From CALSMU01 sp963926405 (GTDB lineage: Bacteria > Bacteroidota > Bacteroidia > Flavobacteriales_D > Parvicellaceae): a stretch of DNA of 32,388 nucleotides. The notes under the pieces are model-generated. The model was not told where the DNA came from and ran no database searches. It saw nothing but the letters and a program-made list of their open reading frames with translations. Made by a program: the position numbers and the translations under genes. This document shows, piece after piece, positions 7,914 through 15,888 of this stretch (positions within the stretch are counted from its first letter, which is position 1; each line of letters opens with the position of its first letter). The DNA lies in NCBI GenBank assembly GCA_963926405.1, contig CAWUXI010000113.1, forward strand, positions 1 through 32,388, given 5' to 3'.

Positions 7914-8315
7914 TTATTTTTTGTGCACCAATGAAATTGAATTAACACAATATCGTTGTCCGGTCTCTGTTGGGCCGTCATCAAAGATATGTCCCAAGTG
8001 AGAGCCGCAATTTCCACAAACTATTTCTGTTCTAAGCATACCAAGAGAGCTGTCCTTAATCTGCTCAATATTTGCTGAATCCAATTCGTTATCAAAACTT
8101 GGCCAGCCACAAGAAGATTGAAATTTCTGATCTGATGAAAATAATTGCATATCACAGCCTTTGCAATAATAAAACCCTTTGTCAATAAAATCAGTATACG
8201 TTCCTTTAAAGGGTGCTTCTGTGCCTTTGTTTCTTAAAACGTGGTACTCTAGTTCGGAAAGGTTTTCTTTCCATTCTGAATCAGAATTATTAAATGCATA
8301 TTTTTTTTCACTCAT
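7914..8315 (-). CDS. msrB: Peptide-methionine (R)-S-oxide reductase MsrB
   Basis: MsrB reduces the R form of methionine sulfoxide in proteins, repairing oxidative damage. The 133 residues have the complete domain: zinc-binding C51-KG-C54 and C100-GN-C103, SSCGWPSF (67-74), GSHLGHIFDDGP (104-115) and the catalytic Cys123 in RYCVNS. There is no signal peptide, so the enzyme is cytoplasmic. It is transcribed divergently from the transglutaminase-like/yaaA pair, which also contains an oxidative-stress gene. Confidence 0.97.
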   Translation of the reverse strand: MSEKKYAFNNSDSEWKENLSELEYHVLRNKGTEAPFKGTYTDFIDKGFYYCKGCDMQLFSSDQKFQSSCGWPSFDNELDSANIEQIKDSSLGMLRTEIVCGNCGSHLGHIFDDGPTETGQRYCVNSISLVHKK

Positions 8316-8332
8316 AGCTCAAACTTTGGTAG

Positions 8333-8340
8333 TATTTTTG
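8333..8340 (+). promoter_or_regulatory. -7 box upstream of the transglutaminase/yaaA pair
   Basis: A perfect TATTTTTG box lies 43 bases before the GTG start at 8384, in the divergent space shared with msrB. The -33 box is not clear. Confidence 0.45.
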
Positions 8341-8383
8341 ACATAGTTAATACTAAACAATTAAAATTAATAGTTTAATTAAG

Positions 8384-9358
8384 GTGAAAGATAGTAAATC
8401 TAACAGAAAGTCATTTTTGAGTTCTCTAAAAGAGCCAACATCTGGGTTGATAATAAGCAGTCTTACGCTCATTGTAACGATGCCTATATTTATTACGTTT
8501 TATAGGCTAGTACCAGTTATTTACCTACCCTTTTCAGATGACTTAAGAATTGATCATTTTTTTTTATTTAGTATACTATTTGTTTTCATTTATATCCTTA
8601 TTCGAAAATTAGCAAAGTTAATTTATATAGTCTTGGCTGTTGCTATTGTTGCATTGCTGTTCTCTACCTTTACCGGGAATTATGGGGTTCGTAATTTGTA
8701 CTACGATTATTCTGCAATGCTGTATAATTTAAATGAAAATGGAATTCAGTTAAATTTTGAAGAAAAACATGATCCATTTTCTAAGCAAGCACAAATAGCG
8801 GTTGCTGTAAATTATCAGAATGAAGAAGTTCGAAAAACAGCAACTAATTGGGCCGTGAAAAATTTTAAATCCTACCAGTCTGTAACACCTAGTTTAAGTG
8901 TGTTACACGCTATGTCTATTTTCAAGGAGGTTCGTAACCGTTGGAATTATGTTTATGACCCCAAAGGGGAGGATTACTATGCTAAAGCAAGTGCAACACT
9001 TTCTCAGTTAGAATCGGATGATTTATTAAAAGGAGATTGTGATGATTACAGTATTATTATTGCTGCTTTAATTAAAGCTACTGGAGGAGAAGCTCAATTG
9101 GTGAGGACCGTTATAAAAAAAGAAGATGGTACTTTAACCGGGCATTTGTATCCAGAAGTTAAAATTGGAACCAAGAAAGACTTAGAGACTATTGCTTACC
9201 TAATCAAGAATAAATTCTTCCCAAATGAATCAAAAGACAAAGCCATTTTTTATTACATAGATAAGGAAGATTATGTTTGGCTTAATTTTGATTATAATGA
9301 ATATTATCCCGGAGGGAAATATCAAAGTTTATATAGAGAGAGTGTAATGGAGTTGTAA
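8384..9358 (+). CDS. Transglutaminase-like membrane protein
   Basis: The 324-residue protein starts with GTG. It has three predicted membrane segments (about 22-48, 57-75, 78-96) and then a soluble domain with a transglutaminase-type triad: Cys219 in KGDCDDYS, His254 in GHLYPE and Asp303 in WLNFDYN. The membrane topology puts the enzyme domain on one face of the inner membrane. Papain-like domains of this type act as proteases, amidases or cross-linkers; the substrate is not evident. yaaA starts 24 bases after the stop codon, so the two are likely co-transcribed from the -7 box at 8333. Confidence 0.8.
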   Translation: MKDSKSNRKSFLSSLKEPTSGLIISSLTLIVTMPIFITFYRLVPVIYLPFSDDLRIDHFFLFSILFVFIYILIRKLAKLIYIVLAVAIVALLFSTFTGNYGVRNLYYDYSAMLYNLNENGIQLNFEEKHDPFSKQAQIAVAVNYQNEEVRKTATNWAVKNFKSYQSVTPSLSVLHAMSIFKEVRNRWNYVYDPKGEDYYAKASATLSQLESDDLLKGDCDDYSIIIAALIKATGGEAQLVRTVIKKEDGTLTGHLYPEVKIGTKKDLETIAYLIKNKFFPNESKDKAIFYYIDKEDYVWLNFDYNEYYPGGKYQSLYRESVMEL

Positions 9359-9382
9359 AATAACCTTAGAAAAAAGACATAA

Positions 9383-10144
9383 ATGAAGATTGTATTATCA
9401 CCTGCAAAATCTCTTGATTTTGACAATATACCTGAAACAACAGTAGCTTCTCAACCTATATTTCTGAATGAAAGTAAGTTGTTGATAAATAAACTGAAGA
9501 AATATTCTCCAAAGAAATTAGGAGATTTAATGAGCATTAGTCCAAAACTATCTGATTTGAATTACAGCAGATTTCAGGATTGGGCGTTACCATTTACCAA
9601 TGAAAATGCTAAAACTGCTATGTATGTGTTTACCGGAGATGCATACCAAGGGATGAATCCAAGAGAGTTCTCTCAAGAAGATATTGTCAATGCGCAAGAC
9701 TACTTAAGAATATTGAGTGGGCTATATGGAGTATTAAAACCGCAAGATATTATACAAGCCTACCGTTTAGAGATGGGTGCAAAATTAGAATACTCTAAAG
9801 ATGTGAATAACTTATATAAATTTTGGGGAGACAAAGTGACAGCTGCTTTGAATGCAGAGATGGTAAAAGACGAGGTTTTAATAAACTTAGCTTCAAACGA
9901 ATATTTTAAAGTCATAGACCCAAAAAAACTAAACCATAGAATCGTTACTTGTTCTTTTAAGGATGAAAAGAATGGTGCATATAAAATGATTTCCTTCTAT
10001 GCTAAATTCGCCAGAGGATTAATGACACGTTTTATTATTCAAAATAAGATTACGGAAGTTGAGCACCTTAAAGGTTTTGACCTGGATAGATATTGCTACA
10101 ATGAGGGAATGTCAACTGTCGATAATTTTGTCTTTGTTAGGTGA
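9383..10144 (+). CDS. yaaA: YaaA family peroxide-stress protein
   Basis: The 253 residues match the YaaA (UPF0246/DUF328) family throughout: MKIVLSPAKSLDF at the N-terminus, the LMSISPKLSDLNYSRFQDW block, FTGDAYQGM, LRILSGLYGVLKP and the C-terminal MISFYAKFARGLMTRFII and FDLDRYCYNEGMS. In E. coli YaaA limits free iron during peroxide stress and binds DNA. It is cytoplasmic. It is the second gene of a unit with the transglutaminase-like gene, opposite msrB. It ends beside a REP-like palindrome that separates it from convergent hemB. Confidence 0.95.
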   Translation: MKIVLSPAKSLDFDNIPETTVASQPIFLNESKLLINKLKKYSPKKLGDLMSISPKLSDLNYSRFQDWALPFTNENAKTAMYVFTGDAYQGMNPREFSQEDIVNAQDYLRILSGLYGVLKPQDIIQAYRLEMGAKLEYSKDVNNLYKFWGDKVTAALNAEMVKDEVLINLASNEYFKVIDPKKLNHRIVTCSFKDEKNGAYKMISFYAKFARGLMTRFIIQNKITEVEHLKGFDLDRYCYNEGMSTVDNFVFVR

Positions 10145-10149
10145 TTAGT

Positions 10150-10227
10150 ATCATTCCTGCGAAAGCAGGAATCTTAGTACAAGTAAAACTTAGATTCTTG
10201 ATCTCCGTAAACTTCGTCAGGAATTAA
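10150..10227. repeat. REP-like palindromic element between yaaA and hemB
   Basis: A perfect hairpin ATTCCTGC-GAAA-GCAGGAAT (10153-10172) is followed by a degraded mirror half ending in CGTCAGGAATTA (to 10227). The inner arms AATCTTAG and CTTAGATT also nearly pair. The nested palindrome resembles the widespread intergenic repeats of the ATTCCYGCGAAAGCRGGAAT type. It lies between convergent genes and may stop transcription from both sides. Confidence 0.65.
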
Positions 10228-11196
10228 TTACCTATTCAACTTTGCATAATCTTTAGCGAAATAAGTCAAAATTACATCTGCTCCTGCTCGCTTAATACTC
10301 AGTAACATTTCTTGCATTGCTAAATCGTAATCTATCCATCCGTTTTGCGCAGCAGCATGCAACATGGCGCATTCTCCACTTACATTATAAGCAGAAATAG
10401 GTACGTCAAACCTTTCTTTTAAAATATGAATAACATCCAAGTAGCACAATGCCGGTTTTACCATTAAAAAATCAGCACCTTGGGCAACGTCTAGTTCCGC
10501 TTCTATTAAGGCTTCATACTTGTTAGCGGGGTCCATCTGGTAGGTCTTTTTGTCTCCATTTTTTGGCGCAGAATCCAATGCATCGCGAAAGGGACCATAA
10601 AATGCACTTGCATATTTTGCGGAATAACTCATAATACTTGTTTGGTCAAAACCTGCATCATCTAATTCTTCTCGGAGATATCCAATTCTTCCATCCATCA
10701 TATCTGAAGGTCCAATGATGTCAATTCCGGCTTCAGCTTGTGCTATAGCCATTTTAGCTAAAATAGGAAGTGTTTCGTCATTCAGTATTTTTCCATCGTG
10801 CACAAATCCGTCATGTCCATCAGAAGAATAGGGGTCCATTGCAACATCGCTCATTAAACAAGCTTCTGGAAATTGTTTTTTAATTTCTCGAATTGCTTTT
10901 AAATAGAAATTAGTCTCATCGTAACTATAAGTAGCATTGCTATCCTTTAAAGCTTCCTCTATAGCAGGGAACAAAACAAAACTGCTAATCCCTAGTTTCA
11001 TGCACTCTTCAATTTCTGGAAGCAAAGTATCTAAAGACCATCTAAAGTTACCTGGCATAGAACTCACTTTTTGTTTAACGCCTTTTCCATCAACGATAAA
11101 TAAAGGGTAGATTAAATTATCTACGCGCATAGTAGTTTCTCTAATCATGCTACGAATGGCTGGAGATTTCCTATTTCTTCTAGGTCTTTGGTACAT
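10228..11196 (-). CDS. hemB: Delta-aminolevulinic acid dehydratase (porphobilinogen synthase)
   Basis: HemB condenses two 5-aminolevulinate molecules to porphobilinogen in haem synthesis. The 322 residues contain both Schiff-base lysines, K194 (YSAKYAS) and K247 (LMVKPAL), the GPSDMMDGR lid region (162-170) and the C-terminal DVILTYFAKDYA. The metal-binding site reads D117-V-A119-M-D121, the aspartate-rich type that uses magnesium, not the cysteine-rich zinc type. The next residues are SSDGHDG, a small variation on the common THGQDG. The enzyme is cytoplasmic. An inverted repeat at 11265-11299 lies in front of the gene. Confidence 0.97.
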   Translation of the reverse strand: MYQRPRRNRKSPAIRSMIRETTMRVDNLIYPLFIVDGKGVKQKVSSMPGNFRWSLDTLLPEIEECMKLGISSFVLFPAIEEALKDSNATYSYDETNFYLKAIREIKKQFPEACLMSDVAMDPYSSDGHDGFVHDGKILNDETLPILAKMAIAQAEAGIDIIGPSDMMDGRIGYLREELDDAGFDQTSIMSYSAKYASAFYGPFRDALDSAPKNGDKKTYQMDPANKYEALIEAELDVAQGADFLMVKPALCYLDVIHILKERFDVPISAYNVSGECAMLHAAAQNGWIDYDLAMQEMLLSIKRAGADVILTYFAKDYAKLNR

Positions 11197-11264
11197 GTGG
11201 CTTTCTTAATTAAAGTCTATAAACATTTATGTGAAATTCGATTACTAAAAGATGGTTTTGTCTA

Positions 11265-11299
11265 AAGTATTAAGTCTAAAGCATTTTTGCTTAATACTT
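11265..11299. repeat. Inverted repeat upstream of hemB
   Basis: AAGTATTAAG (11265-11274) and CTTAATACTT (11290-11299) are perfect ten-base complements around a 15-base loop. Read toward hemB it has no T run, so it is not a standard terminator for the M42 gene ending at 11320. It may act as an operator or mRNA hairpin before hemB. Degenerate copies of AGTATTAAGTCTAAAG-like text surround it. Confidence 0.45.
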
Positions 11300-11319
11300 A
11301 GTACAAAAATACTTCATAC

Positions 11320-12408
11320 TTATTTTAAGTATCTAAAGTCTTGTCCGTCTTTAATGTTTTGTAAGCTTTCGTAAATTAATTTGATAACATTTTCAATATC
11401 AGTTTTAGCACACATCTCTACAGTGGTATGCATATATCTAAGTGGCATCGATATTAATGCAGAAGCAACTCCTTTCCCAGAATAAGCGAAAGCATCTGTA
11501 TCTGTTCCTGTTGACCTGGAAGCGGCCAATCTTTGGAAAGGAATCTTGTTTTTTTCGGCCGTATTAATCAATAGTTTTAAGAGATTGTTTTGCACTGAAG
11601 GTCCGTAACTAAGCACGGGGCCTTTTCCATTTTTTAGATCCCCTTCAATAATTTTCTTTATCATAGGAGTGCTAGTGTCGTGACAAACGTCAGTGATAAT
11701 AGCAACATCAGGTTGTATTCTTTCAGCAATCATTTGTGCCCCACGTAAACCAATTTCCTCTTGAACAGCATTTGTGATGTATAGTCCAAATGGTAGTTTT
11801 ACTTTGTTTTCTTTCAGTAAACGAGCAACTTCAGCAATGACAAACCCACCCATTCTATTATCAAGCGCACGACCGACATAATTTTTCTTATTCAAAATCA
11901 TAAATTCATCTTCATAGGTAATAACACAACCTACATGAACCCCTAATTTTTCTACTTCTTTTTTTGATTCGCAACCGCAATCTAAAAATATATTATCTGT
12001 TTTTGGAGTCTCTTCCTTTCCCTTTCGGGTATGAATTGCTGGCCATCCAAATACAGCCTTAACAATACCTTTATCTGTATGAATATTAACCCTCTTACTT
12101 GGAGCAATCTGATGGTCACTACCTCCATTTCTTCTCAAATAAATAAATCCATCATCAGTTATATAATGCACAAACCAAGAGATTTCATCAGCATGCGCCT
12201 CGATTACAACTTTGTACTTAGCTTGTGGATTAATAACGCCAACTACACTGCCGTATGTATCCGTAAAATATTCGTCGATATAAGGAGTTATATAGTTCAA
12301 CCATAGTTTTTGTCCTTCATACTCAAACCCTGTAGGAGAAGCATTGTTCAAATATTTTTCTAAGAACTTCTCAGATTTTGATGTAATAATTGATTTTAAT
12401 TTAGCCAT
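11320..12408 (-). CDS. M42 family metallopeptidase
   Basis: The 362-residue protein has the M42 (glutamyl aminopeptidase / FrvX-like) layout. Expected metal ligands and catalytic residues are all present: His72 (EAHADE), Asp183 (RALDNR), Glu217/Glu218 (VQEEIG), Asp240 (ITDVCHD) and His327 (PLRYMHTTVE). The insert typical of the family, which controls oligomer assembly and substrate entry, covers about residues 80-165. M42 enzymes are cytoplasmic, often dodecameric, aminopeptidases that trim peptides released by larger proteases. No signal peptide is seen. The gene has the same direction as hemB but is separated from it by about 120 bases and an inverted repeat. Confidence 0.93.
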   Translation of the reverse strand: MAKLKSIITSKSEKFLEKYLNNASPTGFEYEGQKLWLNYITPYIDEYFTDTYGSVVGVINPQAKYKVVIEAHADEISWFVHYITDDGFIYLRRNGGSDHQIAPSKRVNIHTDKGIVKAVFGWPAIHTRKGKEETPKTDNIFLDCGCESKKEVEKLGVHVGCVITYEDEFMILNKKNYVGRALDNRMGGFVIAEVARLLKENKVKLPFGLYITNAVQEEIGLRGAQMIAERIQPDVAIITDVCHDTSTPMIKKIIEGDLKNGKGPVLSYGPSVQNNLLKLLINTAEKNKIPFQRLAASRSTGTDTDAFAYSGKGVASALISMPLRYMHTTVEMCAKTDIENVIKLIYESLQNIKDGQDFRYLK

Positions 12409-12484
12409 TTTATTTGCTGATTTAGGAGGTGAATATACTAGGTATTTACTAAATCAAAGACATACTATTGTAAGAGTTTAGTAA

Positions 12485-12492
12485 TATTTTTG
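12485..12492 (+). promoter_or_regulatory. -7 box upstream of the TPR/PorE-like operon
   Basis: A perfect TATTTTTG box lies 67 bases before the ATG chosen at 12560. TTG at 12468-12470 is closer than the usual -33 distance, so support comes mostly from the -7 box. Confidence 0.45.
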
Positions 12493-12559
12493 ATATTAAG
12501 AGATATTGCAGAAAAATTCGTTTGGATTTATTATATTTACAACTGCTAAAAATGACAGA

Positions 12560-13630
12560 ATGAAAAGACTTATATTTTCTATTTTACTATTAATTTCGAT
12601 TGGATTTTCAGCTCAAGAACCTTCAGAAGAGTTCTTGCAAAAGCTCGATTCATTGGGTGTTACAGACTCTACAGCTCAAGCTCAAATGATTTATAATAAA
12701 GGGGTTGCTCAAATGGAATCACACAATTATTCAGAAGCAATTACATTTTTCAATGAGGTATTTAATTTCGACCATAATTTTGCTTTAGCTTATTTAAATA
12801 GGGGGATTTGCTTTATGGAATTGGGGTCTTCTGATAAAGCAATCGGAGATTTAAAAACCGGACTTGAAAAAGATCCTAAATTGCACTTGGCGCATTATGA
12901 AATGGGGGTTATTTACGAAAAGGATAACAAACCTGAAGATGCTATAACAAGTTATTCAGAAGCTATTGAAGGAAACTCCAAAGAAGCCAAGTACTATTAC
13001 CATAGAGGTGTCTTGATCTTTCAAAAAGCAGAATACCAGAAAGCAAAAGATGATTTTACAGTTGCGGTTAGTTTAAATAGTAACTATGCTTATGCTTATA
13101 ATGATAGAGGAAGTGCTAATTTGAAATTGGATGATTTAGATGCTGCTATTGAGGATTATAAAAAAGCAACTGAACTAAACCCTAAATTGACATTTGCTTT
13201 TAATAATCTAGGTTCTGCTTTACGAAAGAAAGGTAATTTTGATGAAGCAGTAATAGCATACAATAGCGCTGTGCTAAACAAGAATGACTATTACATGGCC
13301 TTTAATAATAGAGGTTTAGCTAAATTTGGATTGAAAGATTACGAAGGAGCTATCAAAGATTTTAACAAGGCTATCTCGCTTAAAAATGATTATGCTTTTG
13401 CTTTTAACAACAGAGCTTCTGCTTACATCGCTAAAGAGGAATGGGATAATGCCATTAGTGATTGTAACAAGGCAATTTCGTTAAATTCTGATTATGCATA
13501 TGCTTATTATAACCGAGCAATAGCTAAAGAGATGAAAAGAGATTTAATTGGAGCTTGTGCAGATTGGGAAGTAGCTGGGAATTTAGGGTTAGAAGCAAGT
13601 CGTTCGTTTTATAGCTCTTCGTGCAAGTAA
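12560..13630 (+). CDS. Exported tetratricopeptide-repeat protein
   Basis: The ATG at 12560 is preferred to an in-frame TTG at 12506 because it gives a standard signal peptide (MKRLIFSILLLISIGFSAQ) directly at the N-terminus. The 356-residue protein then consists of about eight to nine 34-residue TPR units, shown by repeated AYLNRGICFMELG, YYYHRGVLIFQKAEY, AYNDRGSANLKL and AFNNRGLAKFGLKDY segments, followed by a Cys-containing end (GACADWEVAGNLG and SSSCK). TPR solenoids bind other proteins, so this is probably a periplasmic scaffold. It lies 21 bases before the PorE-like gene and is probably co-transcribed with it. Confidence 0.85.
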   Translation: MKRLIFSILLLISIGFSAQEPSEEFLQKLDSLGVTDSTAQAQMIYNKGVAQMESHNYSEAITFFNEVFNFDHNFALAYLNRGICFMELGSSDKAIGDLKTGLEKDPKLHLAHYEMGVIYEKDNKPEDAITSYSEAIEGNSKEAKYYYHRGVLIFQKAEYQKAKDDFTVAVSLNSNYAYAYNDRGSANLKLDDLDAAIEDYKKATELNPKLTFAFNNLGSALRKKGNFDEAVIAYNSAVLNKNDYYMAFNNRGLAKFGLKDYEGAIKDFNKAISLKNDYAFAFNNRASAYIAKEEWDNAISDCNKAISLNSDYAYAYYNRAIAKEMKRDLIGACADWEVAGNLGLEASRSFYSSSCK

Positions 13631-13651
13631 TTTAGATTAAAAAAATAGGTA

Positions 13652-15760
13652 ATGAAAGATGTAATACTATTAATAATAATTTTAATTTCTTTTAGTTCAG
13701 TAGCTCAGAATAAATCTATTCCTTTTGATAAGAAAAGCTTTAAAGAGGAAAAGGATGCGTTTAAAATTGCTGCTGACAATCTTGAGCAAGGTGATAAGTT
13801 CTACGCATATGGACTTGACCCCGCTATAGGATTTTCGATTTGGAGCGAAGCAATTCCTTTTTATAAAAAAGCAAATGATTTCAATCCAGATAATGCTTCC
13901 TTAAATTATCAATTAGGAAACTGTTATTTAGTATCGATACATAAATCTTCAGCTTTAGATCACTTTATTCACGCCTATAAATTGAATCCAGCAATTAAAA
14001 AAGATATTCATTATAAGATAGGTAGGGCTTATCAGTATCAATATAAGTTTGATAAAGCACTATATGAATATGGTTTATTTAGGAAGACACTAAATAGCGA
14101 TACAGATGCGGAGGTAATAGTTGAATTAACCAGATTTATCGAACAGTGTAAAACGGGAAAAACATTGATGGATTTTCCCGAAAGAATATGGATCGATAAT
14201 TTAGGAAAGCATATTAACACAGAATATCCTGATTATGCACCTTTAATTTCTACAGATGAATCTGTAATCATGTTTACTTCACGAAGATCAAACAGTACTG
14301 GAGGAGAAATGACTGGAGCCATGTATATGGAAGATTTATACATTTCTGAAAAAGATAAAGATGGAAACTGGAGTCCAGCAGTTGGAATTAGTGAACAAAT
14401 TAATACAAATGGACATGATGCCACAGCTGGATTATCTCTCGATGGGTTATCATTATTTGTGTATATGGATAATGGGGACAAAGGAAACCTTTACTTAAGT
14501 AATAAGCTGGAAGATGGATGGGAGAAGCCAAAAGGAGTTGGGAAAAATATAAACAATAAGAAAACTAGGGAAACAGGCGCTTGTTTTACCTCTGATAAAA
14601 AATCTTTTTACTTTGTTTCTGATAGAGAGGAAACTCTTGGAGGTACTGATATTTGGAGAACTAACTGGGATGAAGAAAAAGAGGAATGGGGAGAACCTGT
14701 TAATATTGGAGATGTAATTAATACAAGCTATGATGAGGTTGGTGTTTTTATACACCCAGATGGCAGAACAATGTATTTTTCTTCAAAAGGGCATAAAGGA
14801 ATGGGTGGATTTGATATTTTCTATTCAATTATGAATGATGATGGAACATGGAATGAGCCTGTCAATATTGGTTATCCTGTTTCTACTCCAGATGATGATG
14901 TGCACTTCGTTATTTCTGCAAGTGGCAAACATGGATATTATTCTTCTTTTAGAGAGGAAGACGGAATGGGAGAGAAGGATATTTACATGATTACCTTTTT
15001 AGGAGATAAGAAAGAGCCGCTATTAAGTGCAGAAGATAATTTACTAGCTAGTGTTGCAGCTCCAATTAAGGAGGAGTTGATTCAACCAAAAGTGCTGGTT
15101 AGTGCAAAGAACCTATCTATACTAAAAGGATTGGTTCTAGATGCAGAAACAAAAAAGCCTGTTAAATCATTTATTGACTTGGTAGACAATGGAACGCAAG
15201 AGCACATATCAGAATTTAACAACGATCCTGTAACGGGTAAGTTTTTAATGTCTTTACCTGCAGGTAAAAATTATGGTATTGCAGCTAAAGCAGAAGGTTA
15301 TTTGTTTCATTCAGAAAACTTTGACATTCCAGCAGACGCGGGATTTAAAGAGTACGAGAAAGTTATTTATTTAAATAAAATTAAGAAAGGTGTAAGTATT
15401 GTTTTGCGTAATATTTTCTTCGATACGGATAAGTATTCTTTAAAGCCAGAGTCAAAAATAGAGTTGGATCGATTGATACAGTTGTTAACAGATAATCTTA
15501 ATTTGCGAATTGAGATTTCAGGGCATACAGATACACATGGTTCTTCCTCATATAACCAGCGTTTATCTGAAGATAGAGCAGGAGCAGTTGTAGATTATTT
15601 AGTAGTGCATGGCTTCGGAAGAGAGCGTTTTGAATTCAAAGGAATTGGAGAAGCGAAACCATTGGTTACAGATGCTGAAAGAGAAAAAATGAAATCTAAT
15701 AAAGACAGAGAAGATGCGGACGGCCATAATCGTAGAACTGAATTTATGATTATTGATTGA
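13652..15760 (+). CDS. PorE-like protein: TPR, PD40, CRD and OmpA domains
   Basis: The 702-residue protein has a signal peptide (MKDVILLIIILISFSSVAQ), a TPR region (about 45-150), a beta-propeller of PD40/WD40-like blades (about 185-445, with repeated FTSRR, SLFVYM, FYFVSDR, MYFSSKG, GYYSSFRE strands), a carboxypeptidase-regulatory-like domain (about 487-570) and a C-terminal OmpA/Pal domain with IFFDTDKYSLKP, EISGHTDTHGSS and NQRLSEDRA (about 585-702), which binds peptidoglycan. The order matches PorE, a T9SS protein that links the trans-envelope complex to the wall. Unlike PorE of P. gingivalis, no lipobox is seen. Bacteroidota encode several paralogues with this layout, so a direct T9SS role is inference. 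A T9SS substrate gene is present elsewhere in the window. Confidence 0.85.
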   Translation: MKDVILLIIILISFSSVAQNKSIPFDKKSFKEEKDAFKIAADNLEQGDKFYAYGLDPAIGFSIWSEAIPFYKKANDFNPDNASLNYQLGNCYLVSIHKSSALDHFIHAYKLNPAIKKDIHYKIGRAYQYQYKFDKALYEYGLFRKTLNSDTDAEVIVELTRFIEQCKTGKTLMDFPERIWIDNLGKHINTEYPDYAPLISTDESVIMFTSRRSNSTGGEMTGAMYMEDLYISEKDKDGNWSPAVGISEQINTNGHDATAGLSLDGLSLFVYMDNGDKGNLYLSNKLEDGWEKPKGVGKNINNKKTRETGACFTSDKKSFYFVSDREETLGGTDIWRTNWDEEKEEWGEPVNIGDVINTSYDEVGVFIHPDGRTMYFSSKGHKGMGGFDIFYSIMNDDGTWNEPVNIGYPVSTPDDDVHFVISASGKHGYYSSFREEDGMGEKDIYMITFLGDKKEPLLSAEDNLLASVAAPIKEELIQPKVLVSAKNLSILKGLVLDAETKKPVKSFIDLVDNGTQEHISEFNNDPVTGKFLMSLPAGKNYGIAAKAEGYLFHSENFDIPADAGFKEYEKVIYLNKIKKGVSIVLRNIFFDTDKYSLKPESKIELDRLIQLLTDNLNLRIEISGHTDTHGSSSYNQRLSEDRAGAVVDYLVVHGFGRERFEFKGIGEAKPLVTDAEREKMKSNKDREDADGHNRRTEFMIID

Positions 15761-15777
15761 ATAATTTAACCATTTTT

Positions 15778-15806
15778 AAAAGGCGCGTATAGATATTCGC
15801 CTTTTT
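15778..15806 (+). terminator. Intrinsic terminator of the TPR/PorE-like operon
   Basis: AAAAGGCG (15778-15785) pairs with CGCCTTTTT (15798-15806) around a 12-base loop, 17 bases after the stop codon. Confidence 0.8.
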
Positions 15807-15869
15807 AATTGTTGTATTCATCACAATATCAGAACTTTTAATCATTTAAGTAGTAAATTTAATCCACCC

Positions 15870-15877
15870 TATTTTTG
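15870..15877 (+). promoter_or_regulatory. -7 box of the L,D-transpeptidase gene
   Basis: A perfect TATTTTTG box ends 11 bases before the ATG at 15889, so the mRNA leader would be only a few bases long. No clear -33 box. Confidence 0.5.
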
Positions 15878-15888
15878 CAAGTGTCTTT

